From Endozoicomonas sp. G2_1 (GTDB taxonomy: Bacteria; Pseudomonadota; Gammaproteobacteria; Enterobacterales; Alteromonadaceae), in the NCBI RefSeq assembly GCF_017744155.1, contig NZ_JAGHQT010000001.1, positions 62,001 to 126,000 of the forward strand: a stretch of DNA of 64,000 nucleotides, given 5' to 3'. A program made the position numbers and the translations under genes. The notes beneath the pieces are model-generated. The model was not told the origin of the DNA and did not search any database. It worked only from the letters and a program-made list of their open reading frames with translations. The stretch's first letter is position 1. Every line of letters begins with the position of its first letter. Below, in pieces: positions 52,390 through 61,706 of this stretch.

Positions 52390-55300
52390 AAATAATCGCT
52401 TCTCGTTGTTCAGTTTTGTCATACTTTGCTGGTTCTAATTTGGCTAATGCCGCAAAGCTTTTGGCAATCCAGTCACCGTAAAGCCCTTGCCAAGCGCGCT
52501 CAGCATTGGTTTGATGAAGTGTTATCGCTTGTTCTTCAAACGGATAAGCGAGTTCTTCGAGCAAAATTTTGTATTCTTCTTGCGCCAGCTCATCTAAGCC
52601 TTTAGGCAGTTGCGATTGCAAAACATCGCTAGCCAGTTGCTGGTACATGTTGGCAATTTGATAGTTAGCTTGCGGGACAAAGTCTGCCAAAGCCAAATCA
52701 AATACTTGCTGATAGTAATTAAGCGCTTGCTTTAACGACTTTTGTTTTTGTTTCAAACTTTTATTGAGTGGCAATTTAAGTTTAACGCGAGCAAAGCTTT
52801 GCTGATGAGCTTGCCCTAATTCAAGTGCCGATAACGAGGCCAAATAGGTTGATCGCGCTTGAACTTTTACGCTTTGTTTATCTGCTTGTTTGCGATGAAA
52901 ACTGAGTAACTTTCGATACCAAAAATAGCGTTTGTTGGGCTCTTTGGTCTGACGATAAAATTCCGACATTTTAAAGCGCACTTCTTGGGCGATAGCAAAT
53001 GGTTCGGGGTAGCTATGGGCATAAGTTCGAAACTGAATAATCGCCTGAGCCAAGTCACCGGCTTTTAAATAATTGTCGGCGATTTCGTACTGAAGCTCGC
53101 GCTTCAATGCTTGGTCTTTAGTCGCTTTTTGCATCACCGTTAGCTGCTTGGCGGCTTCGTTAAACTGACCAAGCGCCTGATAGCTGTTAGCGAGTTTTGC
53201 AGGAATACTGTCGCTGTACTCATGTTTTGGAAAGCTCTGTTGAAAACTCAACAATACTTCATTAGCCGCTTGCCACTTTTTAGCTGCCAATAACAAATTG
53301 GCTGCGTCAAATTGAGCATTGATTCGGTATCTCGATTTGGGCATCAACTTAGTTAATCGCAGCCATTGCTCAACCGCTTGTAATGGCTGAGTAGACTTTA
53401 AGGCTTCACCCTGTTGATAAATTGATGACGCGATCAGCTCCTTGATTTCTACTCGCTTATTTGCCGCATTTTGATGTTTTCGAGGTAAGTAGCTTAACGC
53501 CAGCCAATAACTCTGCTCTGCTTGCTGATAAGCCCCTTGTTGATAGTGACTATTGGCGATTAGCTCGTTAGCAATTTGCACTTGTTTAAGCGCAGCAGAA
53601 CTCAGCTGTTCAGTGCGATTAGTGAAGTTTGCTCGCGGATTGATTTTGGCTAGCGCGTCGGCTTGGTTAATGCCATGTGCGGTCAGTAAAAAATCACTGT
53701 AGTAAAAAACCACCTCATAATCTTTGCGCTCAAAAGCGTCTTGCGCCGCTTTACTGGCTAAAACATGGGCGCGTTCATCGCTTGGATAGCTATCGATAAA
53801 TTGACGATCAAGTTGGTTGCGCTGGTTTTCCAAAGCAACAAAACCATTGGCTTTTTCACTTTTTTGTTGTGTCTGTGCCAGTAAATCTCGAATAACTAAC
53901 GTGGTTGCGTAGGCAGATTCACGCTTGATTTTTAGGTGCTCAGGGCTTTTAACTTGCTCAAGGCTATTCTGTGGCTCAAGGCTGTAAGCCAAACGTTGAT
54001 AATTTGTCAGCGCCGCTTGGTAATCACCGGCTTCGTAACTGGCGTCAGCAAACAAATAGCGATCTTGATATAAATCTCGCTCCGCCAATAGTTTTTTAAC
54101 GTTTACATCTATTGCACTTAATTCTGTAACATAAGCTGCACTTGCCAAGTATTGCGCTAACCACCGCGCGGCTTCTGCAAAGGCAAGCTGACGTTGACTT
54201 GGCTGATTACTTTGCTGGTTATTCTCATTAGAGGCTTGAGCCTTGTCTTGAGTTAAGCCTTGCACAATGTCTTGTGCTGCCGCATATAAACGGCGACCGT
54301 GTTGATAGCTAAAGTCTAATAATTTGGGCAGTACACTGACTCGATCTTCAAGCGAAATATCAGCCCAAAATTCGCTGTTTAAGCCATAGTTGTTGACAAA
54401 ACTCTGTTGTAATTCTCGTACTTTAGGGTAATCGCCTCGTTGATTAGCCAAATCGATTAACGCCAGCTGAAAACGACTTGCCCAAATGTTTTTCGGACGT
54501 CGTTCAATATAGGCTAAGTAGGCTTTTTCGGCGTCGTACTCCAACTGTTTTTCTTGTAAAAACCGCGCTAAACCTTGAAACAAAACATGCTCAATGCTTG
54601 CCAAGCCAGCTAATTCACTAGCAACGGAATGTTGACGATAATAATCGTCAAGCAAGGTGACGAGACTTTTCGCCTGAACTTGTTGACTCAGTGATATTGT
54701 TAAAATGCGTTGGGTGTCGCGCGCTAAACTTTGCTGTGCTTTTTCAAGCATTTCAAAGGCGAGAATATCAGAAGTAGGTTTATCAGTGGCTAGAGTTTCG
54801 GAAGCTAAATCAGTACCCTGTTGATTCGCAGCAACAACCTGCTCTTGACCTATTCTTGTCAAACTTGTCGCTACCAAACGCGCCAATACCTGAATAAACA
54901 TCTGATTAGCTTCGGTTAAGCGATTGGCTTTAAACAAGGCCCAACCAGACATGTAGCGGCTGTTAAGCTGGTAGTTCTGGTTTTCTGGAGCATCGAGCAC
55001 TTTTTGATACAAGGCCAACGCTGCTGAATAATCTTGTAAATTGTAATAATGTTCAGCTTGTCGAAACAGTAACTCTGCGCGATGACGGGTTGCTGGAAAT
55101 TGATCTAACAGTGTTTGATTAACGGTTAAACTGTTATCGAGTTCACCTTTAAGCTCAAAGGCTTTGGCGAGCTGATAAAGTATTTGTTCGTTTTCAGCGC
55201 GTGTTGGATAATCCGCTAATAATTGCTGATAGCTAGTGATCAGTCTATCAAGTTCAAAATCGACATTAGCCAGTTGCCGAGAGTTTTCAGCAGGCAATAT

Positions 55301-55696
55301 TTGCTGCTCAAAATACTCGGTATTTAGCTCTGCTAAACGATATTTCATCTGCGCCCTAACATTTTCGCTCGGCTCCATCGCTAGCATGGTTTGATAAATC
55401 GCTCTGAGCTTAGTACTGCGTTGCGCTCTACTCTCATTAATGATAGCCTCTTTAGCACCAGTGCTATCATTGCCCCGAGTTTTAACAAGGTAACGGTTGT
55501 CGCGAGCGAGCTGAGCGAGAGTTGTTCTACTGCTAGTTTGACTATTCGCGCTTTGCTTTTCTGTGTCTTTTGTTTGATCATCATCAGCTCGATTATCAAT
55601 AAGCTGACATCCTGTCAGCAAGCTCACGGCCAATATCAATATTGGCGACCAAGGTTTTACTGAAAAGCTAGTTTTGGAATCATGTTTCGCCATCAT
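52376..55696 (-). CDS. Large TPR-repeat lipoprotein (1106 residues)
   Basis: The signal sequence ends in SLLTGCQLI, a lipobox. The rest is helical with many TPR-type repeats, such as ALALYQKVLDAPENQNYQLN and QAANEVLLSFQQSFPKHEY, spread over almost the whole chain. Near the middle (nucleotides 53938-53987) the protein carries YSLEPQNSLEQVKSPEH, encoded by the same short DNA repeat that is inserted in rsxC. It resembles the large TPR proteins of Myxococcus Glt/Nfs systems (GltD/GltE type) by architecture only. The gene begins directly after the preceding stop. Confidence 0.82.
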   Translation of the reverse strand: MMAKHDSKTSFSVKPWSPILILAVSLLTGCQLIDNRADDDQTKDTEKQSANSQTSSRTTLAQLARDNRYLVKTRGNDSTGAKEAIINESRAQRSTKLRAIYQTMLAMEPSENVRAQMKYRLAELNTEYFEQQILPAENSRQLANVDFELDRLITSYQQLLADYPTRAENEQILYQLAKAFELKGELDNSLTVNQTLLDQFPATRHRAELLFRQAEHYYNLQDYSAALALYQKVLDAPENQNYQLNSRYMSGWALFKANRLTEANQMFIQVLARLVATSLTRIGQEQVVAANQQGTDLASETLATDKPTSDILAFEMLEKAQQSLARDTQRILTISLSQQVQAKSLVTLLDDYYRQHSVASELAGLASIEHVLFQGLARFLQEKQLEYDAEKAYLAYIERRPKNIWASRFQLALIDLANQRGDYPKVRELQQSFVNNYGLNSEFWADISLEDRVSVLPKLLDFSYQHGRRLYAAAQDIVQGLTQDKAQASNENNQQSNQPSQRQLAFAEAARWLAQYLASAAYVTELSAIDVNVKKLLAERDLYQDRYLFADASYEAGDYQAALTNYQRLAYSLEPQNSLEQVKSPEHLKIKRESAYATTLVIRDLLAQTQQKSEKANGFVALENQRNQLDRQFIDSYPSDERAHVLASKAAQDAFERKDYEVVFYYSDFLLTAHGINQADALAKINPRANFTNRTEQLSSAALKQVQIANELIANSHYQQGAYQQAEQSYWLALSYLPRKHQNAANKRVEIKELIASSIYQQGEALKSTQPLQAVEQWLRLTKLMPKSRYRINAQFDAANLLLAAKKWQAANEVLLSFQQSFPKHEYSDSIPAKLANSYQALGQFNEAAKQLTVMQKATKDQALKRELQYEIADNYLKAGDLAQAIIQFRTYAHSYPEPFAIAQEVRFKMSEFYRQTKEPNKRYFWYRKLLSFHRKQADKQSVKVQARSTYLASLSALELGQAHQQSFARVKLKLPLNKSLKQKQKSLKQALNYYQQVFDLALADFVPQANYQIANMYQQLASDVLQSQLPKGLDELAQEEYKILLEELAYPFEEQAITLHQTNAERAWQGLYGDWIAKSFAALAKLEPAKYDKTEQREAIIYELF
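53938..53987 (-). repeat. Dispersed AACAGCCTTGAGCA-type repeat, copy cluster 4 (in the TPR gene)
   Basis: On the minus strand: ACAGCCTTGAGCCA, ATAGCCTTGAGCAA and AAAGCCCTGAGCAC, read as YSLEP, NSLEQ and KSPEH. Same unit and same translated frame as in rsxC. Confidence 0.75.
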
Positions 55697-58102
55697 CTAT
55701 TCGTGCCCCGCTGCTAGTATCGGTGCTTTATCAACCACAGAGCCTTTAGCATTAAAGTCTTTAGTGGTTGAGAGTGTCGAAGCTGAGTCCGAATCTGTTT
55801 GTGCGGTTAAACGCTCAAGTACATTTGCCATCGAGCGGCGGCTATGGTGAAGGTAATAATTCAACTGTTGTTGTTTCTGTTCGATAAAACCCGCCAGTTG
55901 TTGCTCAAAATCTTGCGACATCACTTGGTTCAACTGTTGTGCACGAGCTGACAAGGTCCGTTGTTGCCCGACAATATTGAGATAACGCTGTTCAAGTAGT
56001 GGATTCTGTTGGCTGCGCTGCTGTAATTCCGATACTCGATCCGCTTGCTGCTCAACATCAGTAATAATCTTACTAAGCTGCTGAACTTGGTATTCTTGCC
56101 GCCATAAACGATCGGGGAACTGCTGTTGTAAACGCCAGTTTAAGACACCGCTGACTCGCTCAAGACGCTCTTGATAACTCTGCACTCTAGATTGATAATC
56201 CTTAAAGTTTTTCATCATGCTAAGAACCTTGTTACTCGCCTCGATTCTATCGAGCCAAGTTTGTTCTTGCTGGTTGGCAAAGCGCTGAGCACTGCGTGGT
56301 GATAGCTGTTGATGACGAGCGATTTCTAGTGATGCGGTCAAATCATCTTTCACTTCACTGAGCTGCTCAATTTGCTGCTGGAAATCTACTTGTTGATATT
56401 GTTGTTTTATTTTAGTTAGCCGACTTTGATTAAGCGCCAAACTATTACCCAACCATTGTTGCTTACTGTCCAGTTCAGTAATGTCATCGGTCAATTGCCT
56501 TAAATCGTGCTGATGCCCCTGCCAACCCCGTTGATTTATCTCGAGTAGCGCTTGTTCAAGCCATGTTTTTTCTCCCGCGCTAAACCTAGCGAGAATAGCA
56601 GGTTCACGAAGGATTTTATTTAACGACTGCCCTTGAGCTTGGCGCTGAAGCTGCTCAACCACTTGTTTTAATTGCCCTGATAAGCCAGTTATATCGGTCA
56701 ACTGACGTTGATAGTCAGCTTCAATCACTTGATAGTGCTGGTAGGCTTGTTCGAGTTGATTTTGTAAAGCAAACTGTTTTGCCAATAAGCCACTCGATTG
56801 CCAAGCTAAATAACTGTTTGGATATTGCTCAACCAATAAATGAAAAATCGCTTGAGCGCTGTCATAATCTTCAACTTTAAGCGCTGACAACGCAAATAGA
56901 AACATTGCCTGTTGCCGATACGGGCTATGTTCTGGAAACTGCGCTAACTCTTGATACGCCAAGTCAAAGTCTTGCTGTTTGACGTAAAGTTGTGCCAGCA
57001 GCAGGCTCGCGTAGTCTTTTAACGATTGAGTAACCTCGCGGTTATTGCCTGTCGCCTTAGCTGTGGCACTGTCATCGTTTTCAGACTGAAATAAGCGTTG
57101 CCAAAAGCTTTGTTCGGTGCGCTGCCAAGTTAATGTTTTAACCCGTTGTAAATCCTGCTTAGCTTGTGTGATTTGAGTAAATTGGGCAGCTTGAGCTTGG
57201 CTGGAAGCCTTTGAGTCATTATCAACACTGAGACTTTCTATAGTGCTAAGGGCTCTATTCACCAAAATATAAGCCAGTTGCTGATTGATATTGTTATGGC
57301 TGGTGCTCTTGTTTGAGCTGATTGAATCAATTGAGCTAATATCTAAGCCAGCGCTTGAGTCTTTGTCTAGAGCTGCATTTAAGGCTTTTGAAAAAGGTGC
57401 AGGCATCGACAATAATGCTTGTTCAGGCACTGATTGCGGCCAATAAGCAAGCTGCATCAGCGTGTAATATTGGCCATAATATTCATCATAATCGGATGTA
57501 AAACTAATCCGCGCTAAGGTCTGCTGAGCTAATTGCTGTGCACCTTGATTAATTTGTTGTTCAGCAAGTTGAAGCAGCGCGACCATTAATAATGTTTGTT
57601 GTTTTAGCCTAACCTCAGCCAGTTGTTCAGGTGTGTGTTGCTTTTTATTCGCTTGCTGATTCGATAATTGACCATCACTATTAATATCACTAGCGCTAGC
57701 ATGGCTCGACAAACGACTAATTAGCGTTTTTAGGTTACGTTCGGCGTCGAGGTGTAAACCAAGGTGCACTTGCAAGCCCGCTTTAAATAACAAGGCGTTA
57801 TTGTAGGTACCGTCGTCTTGCTGTGCTAACTCAGCCAAACGGGTTTCATTGTATTCTAGCTGCCTCAAGGCAAGTTCAGGTTGCTGCTGAAAATAATAAA
57901 ATAACGCTCGTTGATAATACTTAGTGGCGACAGCATCTTTGTCTACCGCTACCTTATCTCCTGCTGTCGCTTCGCTATCTCCCTCTGCCGCTATGCTATT
58001 CCCTACTACCGCGATGCTTAGCGCAGAAAATATCAAGGCGGCAGCGAGCACTGCACTTGCGACAGTTGGCAACGGGACGAATCGTAGTGAGCGCATCATC
58101 AT
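55697..58102 (-). CDS. Large periplasmic TPR and coiled-coil protein (801 residues)
   Basis: An N-terminal signal peptide (SALSIAVVGNSIAA) is followed by TPR-like helices in the first half (RALFYYFQQQPELALRQLEYNET; YVKQQDFDLAYQELAQFPEHSP). A long Gln-rich coiled-coil region covers about 480-770, and a low-complexity Ser/Thr tail closes the chain. It contains very many glutamines. No catalytic motif. Probably an extended periplasmic scaffold of the same machine; stops one base before the next TPR gene starts. Confidence 0.8.
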   Translation of the reverse strand: MMMRSLRFVPLPTVASAVLAAALIFSALSIAVVGNSIAAEGDSEATAGDKVAVDKDAVATKYYQRALFYYFQQQPELALRQLEYNETRLAELAQQDDGTYNNALLFKAGLQVHLGLHLDAERNLKTLISRLSSHASASDINSDGQLSNQQANKKQHTPEQLAEVRLKQQTLLMVALLQLAEQQINQGAQQLAQQTLARISFTSDYDEYYGQYYTLMQLAYWPQSVPEQALLSMPAPFSKALNAALDKDSSAGLDISSIDSISSNKSTSHNNINQQLAYILVNRALSTIESLSVDNDSKASSQAQAAQFTQITQAKQDLQRVKTLTWQRTEQSFWQRLFQSENDDSATAKATGNNREVTQSLKDYASLLLAQLYVKQQDFDLAYQELAQFPEHSPYRQQAMFLFALSALKVEDYDSAQAIFHLLVEQYPNSYLAWQSSGLLAKQFALQNQLEQAYQHYQVIEADYQRQLTDITGLSGQLKQVVEQLQRQAQGQSLNKILREPAILARFSAGEKTWLEQALLEINQRGWQGHQHDLRQLTDDITELDSKQQWLGNSLALNQSRLTKIKQQYQQVDFQQQIEQLSEVKDDLTASLEIARHQQLSPRSAQRFANQQEQTWLDRIEASNKVLSMMKNFKDYQSRVQSYQERLERVSGVLNWRLQQQFPDRLWRQEYQVQQLSKIITDVEQQADRVSELQQRSQQNPLLEQRYLNIVGQQRTLSARAQQLNQVMSQDFEQQLAGFIEQKQQQLNYYLHHSRRSMANVLERLTAQTDSDSASTLSTTKDFNAKGSVVDKAPILAAGHE

Positions 58103-58105
58103 GGT

Positions 58106-58753
58106 TTACAGCAACCACTCTTCAACCACGACCTGAGCGCGGTAGTTGTTAGTTCGATCTTCAAGCTTAAGCTCAATCATGACAGCTTCATCATCTTTGC
58201 TAAACTGATAGTTGGCCGCGCGTTTAATCGGTCTTTGCTCATTGTCAAAACCAGTAAAAATCGCAGTTAGCTCATGTTCGCCTTTTTTGATATTACCTTG
58301 GTACAAGCCCTGAATACCGCCTTGCTCTAGCGCCTTGCGCTGACGCTCGGTGTAGAGAAAGCCCGCGACATTCTTGCCATCAATTTTTAATTCAACACTG
58401 TCTAGGCTAAAAAACTTACCAATGTCGACCGAGACAAATACTGACACTTGGCTACTAGCGGGAAACAGCAAGTCTTCTTCCAAAATGAAAAGATCTCGAT
58501 TCAATTTCAGCACTTGCTGTTTGATACTGGCAAGCTCATTGGCAATTGCACTCGTGTCATTAGAATTAGTGTCGTTGGCATTAGTGTCATTAGAACCACT
58601 CTCTTTCAAACTAACGCTTTGCTGACTCGCGTTTGATTTTTTACTCATTTGACCGGCTTCCTTCTGGCTGTTAGCAGACGCTTGTCCAATGACAAAGACG
58701 ACAAATAAAAATGCTAAGGCAATGCGGCACCCTGAACTTATCGTTGTTTTCAT
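58106..58753 (-). CDS. Secreted protein of unknown function in the Exb-TPR operon
   Basis: 215 residues. A signal peptide (ALAFLFVVFVIGQASA), an Asn/Ser/Asp-rich linker (SNDTNANDTNSNDTS) and a short helix are followed by a beta-rich domain of about 130 residues (VSVFVSVDIGKFFSLDSVELKIDG, HELTAIFTGFD). The domain looks like a carbohydrate- or protein-binding sandwich. The family is not recognised. Confidence 0.72.
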   Translation of the reverse strand: MKTTISSGCRIALAFLFVVFVIGQASANSQKEAGQMSKKSNASQQSVSLKESGSNDTNANDTNSNDTSAIANELASIKQQVLKLNRDLFILEEDLLFPASSQVSVFVSVDIGKFFSLDSVELKIDGKNVAGFLYTERQRKALEQGGIQGLYQGNIKKGEHELTAIFTGFDNEQRPIKRAANYQFSKDDEAVMIELKLEDRTNNYRAQVVVEEWLL

Positions 58754-58824
58754 AACTCTTCCTCTATTGCCTTTCTTTGGTAATACTCTCGCTAGCGATA
58801 AGCATTGGTTTTGGCGCTAATCGG

Positions 58825-60033
58825 CTAAAAATAAACACTGACGAATGCCCTAACCACGTTAGCTGAAAAGCGGTATAACGGCTCAGCACCAACGCCACCA
58901 GGATCGTTAGGATTGCGAAAGTTGTTGTAGTTAAATCTGAGGTGATCCCATTGAAAGCTGGCTTCTGATTGCCAGTTAAATGGCGACCACGCGCTTGGAA
59001 TTTTATAGGTAAGCCCTAACCCTAAGGTTAAATCGTCAAAGTCGCTAAGCTCTTTGTCTCGGGCGAGAAAATTCTGCGCGTCGCGAAATGGAAATAAATC
59101 GCTGTAGAAGTTAGCCGCGGTTTGTTGATAAACCCGCGCCTTCATTTCTAGCTCGAACTTGTCACCCCAAAACGGCTGGCGATAAGCGAGTTCAAAATCT
59201 TGCGATTCAATATCCCAACTGTCGGTAAAATAACGGTAATTGGCGAATAGTGCAGCGCGATACGGCAAGTAGTAACTCGACGACAATTTTACCGCGAACG
59301 AGTTGCGGGTATCTGGATAGACTTCACCCTGAAAACCAACGCCAGCAGCATTGCTGTTATCGATAAAGCGAACCGTGCGATATGGATTGTTTAAGTAGCC
59401 TTCGTCAGCAACCGCTTCAATATTGATACCGGCAGTCAAACTCGGTGTCAGTATTTGATTGATACCGGCGCGAATTCGATACTGCTGACTCGTTTCAAGG
59501 AAGTTGTCATCGCCGTTGCGCTTAATTTCGTTGTCGCCATATACCACACCTAAGCTAACCGTGGTTAAATCGCCAAAGGTATCGTGGGCAATGTTAAGCG
59601 CTACCGATTTGGCCAAATAATCACTTTCATCACTTTGACCGACATTGACGGCAATCACGGTTTTATCGTGCAGATATTCGGCGCCCAATTGGAACTCTTT
59701 GCGCTCTTCGCTATAAGGGCTGGCAGTACTTAACACGTCTACCGAGGCGGACGAAATAGTATCAACGTAGTAATAGGCAGATACCGCGACATTGTCATTG
59801 GCCTTTTTGCGAATTAACACCGCTGGCCCGTCAATTTTCATCCCGCCACCTTGATAGCTGTGATAAAGTACATCGGCTCTATCTGGGTCGAGGACGGCAC
59901 CATAAGTTAACTTACTAATAATCAGTAAAATAACCGCGGCGACCAAGACTAAAACTGCAACCACTTTACTGCGTGTGCTCGTTTTATAAACTGCTTGAAA
60001 CTGCTCCTGCTCTTGGCAGCTGACACCACTCAT
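58825..60033 (-). CDS. DUF3570 outer-membrane protein
   Basis: About 402 residues from the ATG at 60033; the frame extends further upstream into the DUF4266 gene. After an N-terminal hydrophobic segment (VVAVLVLVAAVILLIISKL) the chain has the DUF3570 pattern: DRADVLYHSYQGGGMKIDGP, then alternating aromatic beta strands typical of a barrel, ending in FVSVYF with a terminal Phe. DUF3570 genes usually accompany DUF4266, as here. Function unknown, presumed outer-membrane barrel. Confidence 0.85.
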   Translation of the reverse strand: MSGVSCQEQEQFQAVYKTSTRSKVVAVLVLVAAVILLIISKLTYGAVLDPDRADVLYHSYQGGGMKIDGPAVLIRKKANDNVAVSAYYYVDTISSASVDVLSTASPYSEERKEFQLGAEYLHDKTVIAVNVGQSDESDYLAKSVALNIAHDTFGDLTTVSLGVVYGDNEIKRNGDDNFLETSQQYRIRAGINQILTPSLTAGINIEAVADEGYLNNPYRTVRFIDNSNAAGVGFQGEVYPDTRNSFAVKLSSSYYLPYRAALFANYRYFTDSWDIESQDFELAYRQPFWGDKFELEMKARVYQQTAANFYSDLFPFRDAQNFLARDKELSDFDDLTLGLGLTYKIPSAWSPFNWQSEASFQWDHLRFNYNNFRNPNDPGGVGAEPLYRFSANVVRAFVSVYF

Positions 60034-60079
60034 GGGTAATACTTTTACTTTTTTCTCACGGGTTGTTTCGGTGATCGAT

Positions 60080-60340
60080 TTAATTACAGCCACAACCGCC
60101 ACCTCCTGCGCCTTCAGCACCGCGGCCAGACTCACGCGCTTCGTAAACATGGGCAACATGACGGTTGGCAATATCGTGGCGATTCGCCGACATAATCGGA
60201 TCTGCCAAACGTTGGCGCTCGTATGGTTTTACCCAAGGCTTAACGCCGAGCTGAGCACAACCAGACAGTGCAATGACACTTGCCAAAGCTAACGTCAAAG
60301 CCAAAGGTCGCGCCGAGCGTCTTTTAACTAATTCAATCAC
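60080..60340 (-). CDS. DUF4266 lipoprotein
   Basis: 86 residues. The lipobox ALSGC is followed by the family signature: KPWVKPYERQRLADPIM, a HVYEARES segment and the glycine/cysteine-rich terminus GGGGCGCN. The terminal CGC could bind metal or take part in redox. Start is 3 bases after the TlpA gene, and the DUF3570 gene follows, a pairing typical of these families. Confidence 0.9.
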   Translation of the reverse strand: MIELVKRRSARPLALTLALASVIALSGCAQLGVKPWVKPYERQRLADPIMSANRHDIANRHVAHVYEARESGRGAEGAGGGGCGCN

Positions 60341-60343
60341 CCG

Positions 60344-60865
60344 TTATTCCCTAATCAACTGCTTGATAGCTTTGGCGTATTTCTTTTCGTAGCCTTTTTT
60401 ATAGCCGCGAAAAACGTGACGCACTTTACCGTGGCGATCAACAATCACAGTGGTCGGCATCGCTTCGACTTGATAAGCGGCAGAGACTGTATTACTCGCA
60501 TCGAAGAAAACCGGAAAATCAACGCCAATTTCCGCGATATAATCGCGACCTGCTTGATTTTCTTGCTCGACATTAACACCCCAAACGGCAACGCCAAGAT
60601 CTTGATATTTGTTGTGTAGCTCTTGCAGAACAGGCATTTCAATACGACACGGACCACACCATGACGCCCAGAAGTTGATAATGATGATATTGCCGCGTTG
60701 CTCAGCAAGATTAAAATTGCCGCCCGCCATCGACTTTAAGGTAAAGTCTGGCGCAGCTTGTGCAGCCGACAACGCTTGGACATGCCCACTGAGCAACAAG
60801 GCTAGCGGCAAGGCTAAACTTGCGGCGATTAACTTTATTTTCTTGAATGTGCTGTGTATTTTCAT
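60344..60865 (-). CDS. TlpA/ResA-like periplasmic thioredoxin
   Basis: 173 residues from the ATG at 60865, preceded by GGA; upstream in-frame ATGs exist. A signal peptide ending near HVQA precedes a thioredoxin domain with the active site WASWCGPCRIEMPVL and the cis-Pro region EAMPTTVIVDRHG. Such proteins reduce disulfides in secreted proteins, often the CXXCH sites of c-type cytochromes. That fits the diheme protein encoded at the start of the operon and the cysteine-rich DUF4266 protein. Confidence 0.9.
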   Translation of the reverse strand: MKIHSTFKKIKLIAASLALPLALLLSGHVQALSAAQAAPDFTLKSMAGGNFNLAEQRGNIIIINFWASWCGPCRIEMPVLQELHNKYQDLGVAVWGVNVEQENQAGRDYIAEIGVDFPVFFDASNTVSAAYQVEAMPTTVIVDRHGKVRHVFRGYKKGYEKKYAKAIKQLIRE

Positions 60866-60952
60866 CGTGATTTCCATCATTGCTGTGTATGCGATTAGCT
60901 TTTCACTAGTCGCCACCAAACTCAGGTTTACTCGCTAAATAGCGGGAGGACC

Positions 60953-61657
60953 TTAAAAATAAAACGAGACCCCAGTGGTAAAATTTAAGTTATGGGTGGT
61001 TTTGTTTTCCCCGGTGATTTGATTGTCAAAAACGTAATCAGTGACGCCAATATCCCACGCAATCCAGTCATTCATAAAAATGCGAAAGTTGGTGGAAAAA
61101 TTAATGGTAAATTGATCTTCACCAGCAAATTCTGTGGTACCGCCGCCAAGCTCAACGGAAAAAACACTGTTAAACGCTAAGTCATCACCTAGAAAAACCT
61201 CGCCCGGTAAGACGTTGTAGCCAAGATTCAAACCGTAGTAAGTTAAATCGCGCTGATCTTCGGTCAGCAGTGGCGCAGTATTGGCAAGTCGTTCAAAGCT
61301 ACTGGTACCAGCGGTCGCTTGACCATATTCGGCTTTTAGATAGAAATCTTCGCTAATGTGATAAGCAAAGTGACCCGCGTACCACGTACTTGACTCGAAG
61401 TCTTCGATGCTAATCAAGCCAACTTTCACGCCAAATTCAAAGTTTTCGCTGTCGAGTAAATCTTCCAGTACTTGGCGGCGTTCAACTTGAGGCTTAACTT
61501 GAGGTTCAGTTGCGGCTTCAAGGGGTTGCTCGCTATTTGTTTCTGTTTGTCCGTAAACTGTATTCGTCAATGCAAATGCCAATAAAGCAGTAAGTGCTCG
61601 CACCCAAACCTTGGTCACGCTAGCGAGTTGCTTTTGATTGCTGATTTGCTTGTTCAT
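60953..61657 (-). CDS. Outer-membrane beta-barrel protein
   Basis: About 234 residues from the ATG at 61657 (GGAG 8 bases upstream). After a signal peptide (ALTNTVYG) and a Glu/Gln-rich linker, alternating strands rich in Tyr, Phe and Gly run to a C-terminal aromatic residue (TTGVSFYF), typical of barrels. The region with FEFGVKVGLISIEDFESSTWY is similar to the outer-membrane domain described for Myxococcus gliding and related proteins (from memory, TIGR04565 type). Partner of the SH3-barrel protein encoded upstream. Confidence 0.75.
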   Translation of the reverse strand: MNKQISNQKQLASVTKVWVRALTALLAFALTNTVYGQTETNSEQPLEAATEPQVKPQVERRQVLEDLLDSENFEFGVKVGLISIEDFESSTWYAGHFAYHISEDFYLKAEYGQATAGTSSFERLANTAPLLTEDQRDLTYYGLNLGYNVLPGEVFLGDDLAFNSVFSVELGGGTTEFAGEDQFTINFSTNFRIFMNDWIAWDIGVTDYVFDNQITGENKTTHNLNFTTGVSFYF

Positions 61658-61706
61658 GGTCAATTCTCCAGATCAAATTGTTCGCTTTTGGCACTTGGCT
61701 AGCACA

